This document shows, piece by piece, positions 1 to 7,003 of a DNA stretch of 64,000 nucleotides. The DNA comes from Bacteroidales bacterium UBA6207 (lineage in GTDB: Bacteria > Bacteroidota > Bacteroidia > Bacteroidales > F082): positions 18,492 through 82,491 of the forward strand of contig DISP01000156.1 in the NCBI GenBank assembly GCA_002421995.1, in the 5' to 3' direction. The position numbers and the translations under genes were made by a program. The first letter of the stretch is position 1. Each line of letters begins with the position of its first letter. The notes beneath the pieces were generated by a model that was given only the letters and a program-made list of their open reading frames with translations, ran no database searches and was not told the DNA's origin.

Positions 1-1059
1 ACTGCCACCAAAGAATTTCCGGTGCCTGACTATAATTATGTTGCAGCAAATGTGGGATACCCCGACCGCGATAACTGTGGAGTTTGCCACTTTTATGGTG
101 GTGGCGGAAACAATGTGAAACATGGCGACCTCGAAGAAGCATTGTATCACACCACAAAAAAAGTTGATGTTCACATGGGTGAAGACGGGCAAAATATGGT
201 ATGCGTTGACTGCCATGAAGCACAAAATCACAACATTAAAGGCAGATCATACAGCGTTGGAGCAGAGAACACAAACAGACTTCATTGTTATCAGTGTCAC
301 ACTAATGCTCCGCACAACGACAAAGTGTTGGATTATCATAACAGTAAGATTGCCTGCCAAACATGTCATATCCCTGTATATGCCAAAGTGAATGCCACAA
401 CCTTGTATTGGGACTGGTCAACAGCCGGCCGCAGAGATGCCAACGGCAATGCAATCAAGGAATATGATGCCGATCATAACTATAGTTACCTAAGCATCAA
501 AGGACATTTTGTTTTTGACAATATGGTAAAGCCGGAATACTATTGGTTCAACGGCACAGTGGATCATTTCCTCAGAGACGACACCATCAAGGATAGTCCG
601 GTTCAGATAAACAGTTTGTTTGGCGATTATTCCGATCCTAATGCCAAAATATGGCCTGTAAAAGTGCACCGTGGAAAACAGGCTTACGATCCGGTTTACA
701 AACAACTTCTTTCCGTTAAACTATTTGCCCACAACAAAGGCGAGGGAGCTTTCTGGGAAGACCTTGAATGGGAGCCTGCCATCAGGCTTGGCATGGAATA
801 CAACAACCGCCCGTGGAGTGGCGAGTATGATTTCATCGAAACAGAAGTTTACTGGCCCATCAACCACATGGTTTCACAAAAGGAAGAAACACTCAGTTGC
901 ACAGATTGCCATACCCGCGAAAAAGGAAGGCTTGCTAAACTCAATGATTTCTACCTGCCCGGTCGTGATTACAATAAGTTACTCGACTACAGTGGATTTG
1001 CCATTATCATACTTTCACTCCTCGGAGTGATAGGACATGCCATTCTCCGCATCTTCTAA
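1..1059 (+). CDS. Octaheme tetrathionate-reductase-family cytochrome c (5' partial)
   Basis: The reading frame is open from base 1, so the start lies outside the window. Five CxxCH heme-binding motifs are visible (bases 76-90, 202-216, 286-300, 355-369, 898-912). The long heme-free stretch between the fourth and fifth contains WFNG and KVHRGKQAYD, which I recognise from the octaheme tetrathionate reductase (OTR) family; the other hemes would be upstream. A hydrophobic C-terminal helix (LLDYSGFAIIILSLLGVIGH) anchors the protein in the membrane, placing the heme domain in the periplasm. Family members reduce tetrathionate, nitrite or hydroxylamine in vitro; the physiological substrate here is unknown. 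The next gene, a cytochrome b 17 bases downstream, is the likely electron donor, and the rhodanese genes that follow point to a sulfur substrate. Family call is fairly secure, substrate is inference. Confidence 0.82.
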   Translation, partial: TATKEFPVPDYNYVAANVGYPDRDNCGVCHFYGGGGNNVKHGDLEEALYHTTKKVDVHMGEDGQNMVCVDCHEAQNHNIKGRSYSVGAENTNRLHCYQCHTNAPHNDKVLDYHNSKIACQTCHIPVYAKVNATTLYWDWSTAGRRDANGNAIKEYDADHNYSYLSIKGHFVFDNMVKPEYYWFNGTVDHFLRDDTIKDSPVQINSLFGDYSDPNAKIWPVKVHRGKQAYDPVYKQLLSVKLFAHNKGEGAFWEDLEWEPAIRLGMEYNNRPWSGEYDFIETEVYWPINHMVSQKEETLSCTDCHTREKGRLAKLNDFYLPGRDYNKLLDYSGFAIIILSLLGVIGHAILRIF

Positions 1060-1076
1060 CAATAAAACTATATGTC

Positions 1077-1712
1077 ATGAAATATAAGAAACAATATTTA
1101 TACAGCAAATTTGAACGGTTCTGGCACTGGTCGCAGATGTTGCTTGTGCTGCTACTCACCTTAACCGGTTTTGAAATTCATGGAAATCTGTCCATCTTCG
1201 GTTTTGAAACTGCCGTTCGTCTTCACAATGCTTCGGCATGGTCGTTCATGGGTTTGGCTCTGCTATCAATCTTCTGGATGCTGACCTCAAAACAATACGT
1301 TAACTTCATTCCTACAAAAAACAAACTGAAGGAGCAGGTGCAGTATTACACTTCAGGTATTTTTAAGGGCATGCCGCATCCAACACACAAAACCTTGTTC
1401 AACAAGCTTAACCCGCTGCAGCGTATCACCTATGCAGGATTGCTCATCCTCATTTTTCCTGTCCAGATTATCACAGGTGTTGCTTATCTGTATTACCATT
1501 ACCCTGCTAATCCAATTGATGCCGAAGGATTGAGAATGGCAGTTGCCGCACATACGATGGGCGCTTTTCTGGTGGTAGCTTTCGTTATCGTGCATATGTA
1601 CATGACTACAACAGGTTATAGTGTTTCAGCCAATGTGAAGGCTATGATTTCAGGTTATGAAAAAGAGCCACAACATGAAGACGAAGCCAATAAAAAAACA
1701 GAATTACAATAA
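1077..1712 (+). CDS. Membrane cytochrome b (cytochrome b561 / hydrogenase-type b family)
   Basis: A 211-residue integral membrane protein with four predicted membrane helices (about residues 18-38, 50-68, 115-137 and 150-172). Histidines sit where di-heme b cytochromes place their ligands: FWHWSQ near the N-terminus, RLHNAS before helix 2, AAHTMG and IVHMYM in the last helix. This matches the prokaryotic cytochrome b561 family, which includes the b subunits of NiFe hydrogenase, formate dehydrogenase and thiosulfate reductase. Such subunits pass electrons between the quinone pool and a periplasmic partner. Here the partner is almost certainly the multiheme cytochrome encoded just upstream. The C-terminal tail after the last helix is charged and cytoplasmic. 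Function as quinol dehydrogenase is inferred from family and context. Confidence 0.8.
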   Translation: MKYKKQYLYSKFERFWHWSQMLLVLLLTLTGFEIHGNLSIFGFETAVRLHNASAWSFMGLALLSIFWMLTSKQYVNFIPTKNKLKEQVQYYTSGIFKGMPHPTHKTLFNKLNPLQRITYAGLLILIFPVQIITGVAYLYYHYPANPIDAEGLRMAVAAHTMGAFLVVAFVIVHMYMTTTGYSVSANVKAMISGYEKEPQHEDEANKKTELQ

Positions 1713-1730
1713 AACGAAAAAATATTAACC

Positions 1731-2246
1731 ATGAAGAAATTAATCCTTGCATTGCTAAGTACCTTAATATTGGTAAGTTGCAGCAATAAGAAGTCGTATA
1801 ACACGGTTGACGAAATGGTGAGTGATGCTTTGAAAACAGTAAAGCTGATCACCCCGGGTGAACTCGATGCACTTATGAATGGAGGCGGCGAAGAGGTTTA
1901 TACCCTCATTGATGTTCGTCAGGAAGTAGAACATTATTATGGATATATTCCAGGTTCGGTCAACATTGCCAGAGGAAGCCTCGAATTCAATATTGGTGAT
2001 GAAGCCTATTGGGAACATGTCGGACTTTACATGCCGCAAAAGGATGAAAAAATCATTCTTTATTGCAAAAAAGGACAAAGAGGTATTCTGGCAGCCGAAA
2101 CACTTCAGAAGTTAGGCTACACCAATGTGTATGCCCTTGAAGGCGGCTGGAAAAATTGGGAACTTACCTATCCCGATGTATTTGAAAAAGCACTCGATAA
2201 GCTTGGCGGCGGTTCGCACTCCTCGGGCTCAAGCGGTGGTTGCTAA
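1731..2246 (+). CDS. Rhodanese-domain lipoprotein
   Basis: A 171-residue protein with a lipoprotein signal peptide: MKKLILALLSTLILVSC places the lipidated cysteine at residue 17. One rhodanese domain follows (about residues 38-150), with the substrate-binding DVRQEVEHYYGYIPGSVNI region and the active-site loop ILYCKKGQRG, whose cysteine would carry a persulfide. The protein ends in an unusual Gly/Ser-rich tail, GGGSHSSGSSGGC, with cysteine as the last residue. Rhodaneses move sulfane sulfur between donors and acceptors; the lipoprotein signal puts this one at the periplasmic membrane face. It lies 18 bases after the cytochrome b gene, inside the sulfur operon. The role as sulfur carrier for the respiratory system is inferred. 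Confidence 0.82.
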   Translation: MKKLILALLSTLILVSCSNKKSYNTVDEMVSDALKTVKLITPGELDALMNGGGEEVYTLIDVRQEVEHYYGYIPGSVNIARGSLEFNIGDEAYWEHVGLYMPQKDEKIILYCKKGQRGILAAETLQKLGYTNVYALEGGWKNWELTYPDVFEKALDKLGGGSHSSGSSGGC

Positions 2247-2299
2247 AAAAATTGGCTATTAATAATTACTTTTTTATAAACACATTAATTCACATTCAC

Positions 2300-3256
2300 A
2301 TGAAAAAATTAGCTTTTTATTTCATTGCTTTATTCATTATTCCCAGCCTTCTTTTCACCGGCTGTAAAAAAGACAGTGAAGAAACCTTTAACGGCCAAAA
2401 GGAACTGACAACTTATCTCGTTGCTCAAAACCTCGACCTTAATGTCATCCTCAATGGATTTGTTATGGCAGCACCAGAGTCAGGTGATGTTAGTGCCAAG
2501 TATATTATTGACATCCGCACAGCCGATGAATTTGCTCAGGGACATATTGCTGACGCACATCGTGTTAACCTTCCCGACATCCTTACCGAAGCTGCAAAAG
2601 CAACAAAACCAATCCTTGTTGTTTGCAAAACCGGACAAACAGCAACCTTTGCTGTCACATTGCTCCGTCTTTCAGGTTATGCCGATGCACAGGCTTTGAA
2701 ATGGGGAATGAGCGGTTGGAATTCTGCCCTTGATGTTTGGACTCCTGCTATCGGAAGTATCGCTGCAGGCCATGCCAACTGGACTTCAGACGCTGCGCCA
2801 ACAAACCTTACCTACGACAGCCCAAAGTTCACTTCAACATCAACTGTTGCTGCTGACATTCTTAAAGAGCGTGTTGCACTCATCCTCACCGAAGGTTTCA
2901 AAACCGTTCCTGCTGCTGATGTACTTGACAACCCTGGCAACTATTTCATCAACAACTATTTCAGCGAAGCTGACTACACTGCTTTCGGCCATATTAAAGG
3001 CGCCTACCGTATTCAGCCGATGCTGCTTACCGACAACACCATGAACTACCTTGATGGTTCAAAAGTTGTTGTTCCTTATTGCTATACAGGACAAACATCT
3101 GCAGCTATCACAGCTTATCTGCGCGTGATCGGCTACAATGCCAAGAGCATGTTGTTCGGCATGAACAAACTGTACAATTCAAGCACAGCCTGGACATCAA
3201 ACAAATGGTCAGCAAGTACTGCGAAAAACCTTCCTATCGTAACCGGAGGTAAATAA
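2300..3256 (+). CDS. Tandem rhodanese-domain lipoprotein
   Basis: The ATG at 2300 is chosen because it begins a clean lipoprotein signal peptide (MKKLAFYFIALFIIPSLLFTGC, lipidated Cys at about residue 22); the longer in-frame start at 2240 would overlap the previous gene and place 20 extra residues before the signal. The mature protein has two rhodanese-like domains, about residues 45-150 and 190-305. Both keep an active-site cysteine, in the loops VCKTGQT and YCYTGQT; many tandem rhodaneses keep only the second. The CxTGQT loop differs from the CRxGx[RT] loop of classical thiosulfate sulfurtransferase, so the preferred substrate may differ. It is encoded within the sulfur operon, 18 bases before the porin gene. 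Function beyond sulfur transfer cannot be read from sequence. Confidence 0.8.
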   Translation: MKKLAFYFIALFIIPSLLFTGCKKDSEETFNGQKELTTYLVAQNLDLNVILNGFVMAAPESGDVSAKYIIDIRTADEFAQGHIADAHRVNLPDILTEAAKATKPILVVCKTGQTATFAVTLLRLSGYADAQALKWGMSGWNSALDVWTPAIGSIAAGHANWTSDAAPTNLTYDSPKFTSTSTVAADILKERVALILTEGFKTVPAADVLDNPGNYFINNYFSEADYTAFGHIKGAYRIQPMLLTDNTMNYLDGSKVVVPYCYTGQTSAAITAYLRVIGYNAKSMLFGMNKLYNSSTAWTSNKWSASTAKNLPIVTGGK

Positions 3257-3274
3257 TAATCTTATTTCAATCAG

Positions 3275-4288
3275 ATGAAAAGACTTTTAGTTGTTTTAAC
3301 CATGCTGTTGGTCGTTCTCAACGGACAACTGGCAGCCCAGGGTTGTGGTGGCCCTGTTTCTGACGAAGGCCTTAAAATGTTTGGCTTCGTTCAGGGACAA
3401 TATGAATACCACATGACTGATCCTTCAACCAACTCCTTTAGCTTTGAACGCGCAAGAATTGGTGCAAAGGGAGCAATTCCTTATGATTTCTCATATTATG
3501 TGGTTCTGGAACTCAGTCCATATATTTCAGCTAATCCTTACCTGCTCGATGCTTTTATCAGCTACAACAGGTTTGATTGGGCACGCCTGAGTGTAGGTTC
3601 CTTTAAAACTCCATTTGGACTTGAAACCAACACCGCATGCAATGGCTTAATGACTGTTTACCGCTCCACAGTAACCTTACAAACCGTAGCTCCTTTCCGC
3701 GACCTCGGTTTGGTATTCATGGGAGGTAATGATAAAACTCTAATAGCCTATCAGTTAGGATTGATGAATGGCCGTGGGTTGGGTGCATTTGACAACAATA
3801 AAAAGAAAGATATCGTAGGCCGCCTGCTTATCAAGCCTTTTGATTTCCTCAGGTTTGGAGGCAGCTTCCGCTATGGATACCCTTCAATGAACAACAATAA
3901 GGATTCAAGAACTACTTTCGGTGGTGAAGTTGAAGTTAAATCTGGTGGTTTCACGCTGTTGGGCGAATATATTATGGACGAAGGTGACTATAACCGCGAC
4001 CTCGGTGGCGGATGCAGCGGAAACCTGATCGAGCTCGGCGAAAAAAGAAGTGGTGGCTATATTACAGCTGCTTACAACTTTGAAAACCTTAAGCTTGAGC
4101 CTGTATTCAAATTCGATTTCTTTGATTCAGGTAACACTTCTGCATATAAAGAGTCAAACATGACCATCGGCATTAACTATTATTTCAACGATTGGACCAG
4201 ACTGCAGGCCAACTATATCTACCGCGCGGAACAGCCAACGGAAGTAGTAAATGATGAGTTTGTTATTCAACTTCAAGTAAAATTCTAA
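3275..4288 (+). CDS. Outer-membrane porin (phosphate-selective porin O/P-like)
   Basis: A 337-residue protein with signal peptide (MKRLLVVLTMLLVVLNGQLAAQ) followed by alternating short strands typical of a 16-stranded general or anion porin. The pattern FVQGQYEYH...SFSFERARIGAKG...LDAFISY...VGSFKTPFGLE is characteristic of the porin O/P family. The last strand ends in an aromatic-rich VIQLQVKF, the usual outer-membrane assembly signal with terminal Phe. Its place between rhodanese genes suggests that it admits a sulfur anion such as thiosulfate or tetrathionate, which is inference. The mature N-terminus has a GCGGP motif right after the predicted cleavage site; the cysteine there is not in lipobox context. 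Confidence 0.75.
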   Translation: MKRLLVVLTMLLVVLNGQLAAQGCGGPVSDEGLKMFGFVQGQYEYHMTDPSTNSFSFERARIGAKGAIPYDFSYYVVLELSPYISANPYLLDAFISYNRFDWARLSVGSFKTPFGLETNTACNGLMTVYRSTVTLQTVAPFRDLGLVFMGGNDKTLIAYQLGLMNGRGLGAFDNNKKKDIVGRLLIKPFDFLRFGGSFRYGYPSMNNNKDSRTTFGGEVEVKSGGFTLLGEYIMDEGDYNRDLGGGCSGNLIELGEKRSGGYITAAYNFENLKLEPVFKFDFFDSGNTSAYKESNMTIGINYYFNDWTRLQANYIYRAEQPTEVVNDEFVIQLQVKF

Positions 4289-4298
4289 TTATTTAAAA

Positions 4299-5144
4299 AT
4301 GAAAAGATTAAATCTGACATTGGGTCTAATAATCCTGTTTGTCATTGGAGGTTTTACACAGGATCTGATTTCTGTTGCCGATCTATCCAAAGAGTTAAAA
4401 AACCCGGAGTTTATCGTTGTTTCAGGCGAGCTTGAAACCGAATATGAAAAAGTTCATATCACTGGCGCTGTTAATGTTTCATACAAAGCCTTCTTTAAAC
4501 CAGGCGATGTTGAAGGATTATTGGTCTCTAATGAAGATATTGCCAAGATACTTGGCAATGCAGGCATTTCAGAGAAGAAAACCATCGTGCTCTATGATGA
4601 AGGCTCTATGAAATATTCAGGACGTCTGTATTTTATCCTCAAATACATGGGAGCTGCCAATGTGAAAGTGCTTGATGGCGGCATGGAAGCCTGGAAAGCA
4701 GGCAGAAAACCTGTTACTAAAAACCCGTCCAACGTTGCCAAAACCACCTTCAACGGAAAGCCAAACAACGCGCTGCTTGCTTCAATGGCTGATGTGAAAG
4801 CTGCAAAGGGCAAAGCTGATGTGGTTCTGGTTGACAGCCGCGAAGCAGGTGAGTTTAAAGGTGTTGAAAACAAGAGCCCCGGACATATTCCCGGCGCTGT
4901 GAACCTCGATCACACCACCCTGCTCGATGCAAAACACCAACTGAAGCCGAAGGTAGAAATCGAAAAACTTCTAGCTGAAAAAGGCATCACCAAAGACAAA
5001 AACGTGATCCTCTATTGCTCAACAGGCGTTCGTGCAAGCAAGGAATACCTTGTGCTGGTATCTGTTTTAGGCTATACGAAAGTAAAAGTTTACGACAACG
5101 GTCTCAACGAATGGAAAGCAGCAGGAAACGAAATCGCAAAATAA
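4299..5144 (+). CDS. Exported thiosulfate/3-mercaptopyruvate-type sulfurtransferase
   Basis: A 281-residue two-domain sulfurtransferase with an N-terminal signal peptide (MKRLNLTLGLIILFVIGGFTQ). The first rhodanese domain (about residues 25-140) has aspartate where the catalytic cysteine would be (VLYDEGSMKYSG), as expected for the inactive N-domain of this family. The second domain (about 160-278) carries VDSREAGEFKG, GHIPGAVNLD and the active loop YCSTGVRAS. Length and layout match TST/MPST enzymes, but these are usually cytosolic, so the export signal is notable. It transfers sulfane sulfur from thiosulfate (or a similar donor) to a thiophilic acceptor. It is the last gene of the sulfur operon, followed by a strong terminator. 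Confidence 0.85.
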   Translation: MKRLNLTLGLIILFVIGGFTQDLISVADLSKELKNPEFIVVSGELETEYEKVHITGAVNVSYKAFFKPGDVEGLLVSNEDIAKILGNAGISEKKTIVLYDEGSMKYSGRLYFILKYMGAANVKVLDGGMEAWKAGRKPVTKNPSNVAKTTFNGKPNNALLASMADVKAAKGKADVVLVDSREAGEFKGVENKSPGHIPGAVNLDHTTLLDAKHQLKPKVEIEKLLAEKGITKDKNVILYCSTGVRASKEYLVLVSVLGYTKVKVYDNGLNEWKAAGNEIAK

Positions 5145-5170
5145 TTCTCATTTGATTTTAGTTGTAAAAG

Positions 5171-5203
5171 AAATCCCGCTGGAATTGCTTCCGGCGGGAT
5201 TTT
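5171..5203 (+). terminator. Intrinsic terminator of the sulfur operon
   Basis: AAATCCCGC at 5171-5179 pairs with GCGGGATTT at 5195-5203, around a short loop, followed by T-rich sequence. It lies 26 bases after the sulfurtransferase stop codon and separates this operon from the TonB-domain gene. Confidence 0.85.
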
Positions 5204-5223
5204 AATTTATACGCGCATTAAAC

Positions 5224-5231
5224 TATTTTTG
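5224..5231 (+). promoter_or_regulatory. Candidate -7 box TATTTTTG
   Basis: Matches the Bacteroidetes TAnnTTTG box and lies 11 bases before the ATG of the TonB-domain gene. No TTG is seen at the usual upstream distance, so support is modest. Confidence 0.4.
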
Positions 5232-5242
5232 CAATAAAAAAC

Positions 5243-5668
5243 ATGGCAGATCAACGAAAGAAACAGAAGTTTCTAAAAGTACCACAATTTACAGGAGGAA
5301 AAAAAGCCTTCAATGATTTTCTGAAGGAAAATATAGTCTATCCCGAAGAAGCAATTCAGGCGAGAGTTGAGGGTATTGTTGTGGTTGAATTTGAAGTGGA
5401 TGACAATGGCCATGTTACACAAGCCAAAGTATTGAAAGGTATTGGCTTTGGTTGTGATGAAGAAGCGCTGCGGCTTGTCAAACTACTTAAATATGAAAAG
5501 GTTAGAAACCAGGGTGTCAGACTTCGATCTACAACAAAAACAAATATTCACTTCAGACTTCCCGCTCAAACCATGCTGCAATATTCTGTCACGCCTGAGA
5601 AAACAGCTGACAAAGCAACTGGAGCACAACCTCAACCCGTGGTTTACAATTATACCATTGAATTTTAG
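5243..5668 (+). CDS. Stand-alone TonB C-terminal-domain protein
   Basis: A 141-residue protein consisting almost only of a TonB C-terminal fold: a proline/glycine entry (FTGGKKAFNDFLKENIVYP), then EEAIQARVEGIVVVEFEVD, GHVTQAKVLKGIGFGCDEEA and a final strand with TKTNIHFRLP. The YPEEA and G-x-V-V-V-x-F-x-V signatures are typical of TonB/TolA-like domains in Bacteroidetes. It lacks the N-terminal membrane helix and proline-rich spacer of energy-transducing TonB, and there is no signal peptide (the N-terminus is MADQRKKQK). It therefore cannot work as a conventional TonB; a cytoplasmic or adaptor role is possible. It is monocistronic, between a terminator and the promoter of the next gene. Confidence 0.75.
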   Translation: MADQRKKQKFLKVPQFTGGKKAFNDFLKENIVYPEEAIQARVEGIVVVEFEVDDNGHVTQAKVLKGIGFGCDEEALRLVKLLKYEKVRNQGVRLRSTTKTNIHFRLPAQTMLQYSVTPEKTADKATGAQPQPVVYNYTIEF

Positions 5669-5706
5669 GCACAGAACTCATGACCAGCATAATTTTACCA
5701 TTTAAG

Positions 5707-5736
5707 TTGAAGTGTGACCAAAGTAACATAAATTTG
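5707..5736 (+). promoter_or_regulatory. Bacteroidetes-type promoter (TTG-N19-TAAATTTG)
   Basis: TTG at 5707-5709 and TAAATTTG at 5729-5736 are 19 bases apart, matching the phylum consensus. It lies 25 bases before the protease gene at 5762. Confidence 0.65.
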
Positions 5737-5761
5737 TCATTATGATGTTTATACATATAAA

Positions 5762-6997
5762 ATGTCAAAAAATTGCCGACTATTCATCTTTTGGTTGATA
5801 CTTATCCGGATTCTCGTTCCCGTTGCATCAAACGCGCAGTTTATCGGGTATAAAATTGACAATGACCTAAATAAAACATCTTTCGGATTCAAGTTTATTA
5901 ACAACCTGATTATCGTTCCCGTAATAATGAACGACAGCATCGAGATGCAGTTCATACTTGATACGGGCGTGAGAACAACCTTGCTAACCGATATCGGAGC
6001 AACACCGCTCGATGTCTCCGAGAACCGTCAGGTAAAGATTGCAGGCCTCGGGCAGGATGGTGAAATTCAGGCTTATGTTGCAAGTAACGTACAGCTTCAA
6101 CTGCCCGGTATCACAGGGAAAGGACAAACATTGATCGTGCTTGAAGAAGGATTTCTCGATCTGAAAAGCCACATTGGTCAGGCAGTGCACGGTATTTTAG
6201 GCTATGATTTTTTCAATCACTTTGTTGTAAAGATTGACTATATCAGCAACAAAATCACCGTTTATGAACCTGCCGCCTTTTCACCTCCAGAAAAATACAC
6301 TTCAATTCCAATTAAAGTGCTTGGCGGGCGCCCCTATCTTCCGGTTTCGATCATTCAAAGCAATGATTCCGAAATTACAGGAACTTATTTAATTGATACC
6401 GGAGCGAGTCACAGCATACTGCTTGATCCGGATGCCAACGACGGCATTAATCTGCCGCAACGCACCATACCCACTGTGGTTGGCTGGGGCCTCTCGGGCC
6501 AGATTGACGGAAAAATGGGAAGGGTAAAATTTATCAGATTTGGCAACTTCGAGTTTAAAAATGCATTAGCATCTTTTGGACATTGCGTTCAGGCCAATCC
6601 TCAGTTAGTACCCGACAGGATTGGATCAGTCGGCGGCGAGTTGCTTAGCCGGTTCAGTGTCATTTTCAACTATGCCGAAGAAAAAATCTACATAAGGAAA
6701 AATTTTAGGTATAAAGGAGGCTTTGAGCACAACAAAAGCGGGCTGGAACTAGTGGTTGATGGCTATAACTATAATACTTTTAAGGTGTTACACGTCATGG
6801 AGCAGTCGCCTGCCTCCGAAGCAGGCATACTTCCTGATGATATTGTGGTGGCAATAAACGGAAAAGGTGCCGGGCAGCTCAGCCTCGAAGAAATCCAAGG
6901 TATCTTCCGTGCCGAAAACAATCAAAATGTGCAACTGATCGTTCTTAGAGACAACCGCTATCTCAGCTTCAACTTTCGTTTAAGGCGCTTAATCTAA
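5762..6997 (+). CDS. Secreted duplicated aspartyl protease with PDZ domain
   Basis: A 411-residue protein with a signal peptide ending near NAQ (residue 28). Two retropepsin-like lobes lie in one chain: lobe 1 with FILDTGVRTTLL (about residue 67) and lobe 2 with YLIDTGASHSILL (about residue 213). Each DTG supplies one catalytic aspartate, so the chain resembles a pepsin-like pair built from two retropepsin units. A PDZ domain follows at about residues 325-400 (QSPASEAGILPDDIVVAINGK). The layout matches the aspartyl protease family protein / PDZ group of Bacteroidetes. It is exported, so it likely acts on periplasmic or outer-membrane proteins; substrates are unknown. Its stop lies 6 bases from the stop of the convergent PorE-like gene. 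Confidence 0.8.
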   Translation: MSKNCRLFIFWLILIRILVPVASNAQFIGYKIDNDLNKTSFGFKFINNLIIVPVIMNDSIEMQFILDTGVRTTLLTDIGATPLDVSENRQVKIAGLGQDGEIQAYVASNVQLQLPGITGKGQTLIVLEEGFLDLKSHIGQAVHGILGYDFFNHFVVKIDYISNKITVYEPAAFSPPEKYTSIPIKVLGGRPYLPVSIIQSNDSEITGTYLIDTGASHSILLDPDANDGINLPQRTIPTVVGWGLSGQIDGKMGRVKFIRFGNFEFKNALASFGHCVQANPQLVPDRIGSVGGELLSRFSVIFNYAEEKIYIRKNFRYKGGFEHNKSGLELVVDGYNYNTFKVLHVMEQSPASEAGILPDDIVVAINGKGAGQLSLEEIQGIFRAENNQNVQLIVLRDNRYLSFNFRLRRLI

Positions 6998-7003
6998 AGC
7001 AGC

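Noticed and set aside
122..391. Overlapping alternative-frame ORFs across the multiheme cytochrome and many other genes
   Set aside because: They lie in other frames of clear protein-coding genes and show no domain or signal; treated as shadows.
2240..2299. N-terminal extension of the tandem rhodanese
   Set aside because: It would overlap the previous gene and bury the lipoprotein signal peptide; ATG at 2300 is better.
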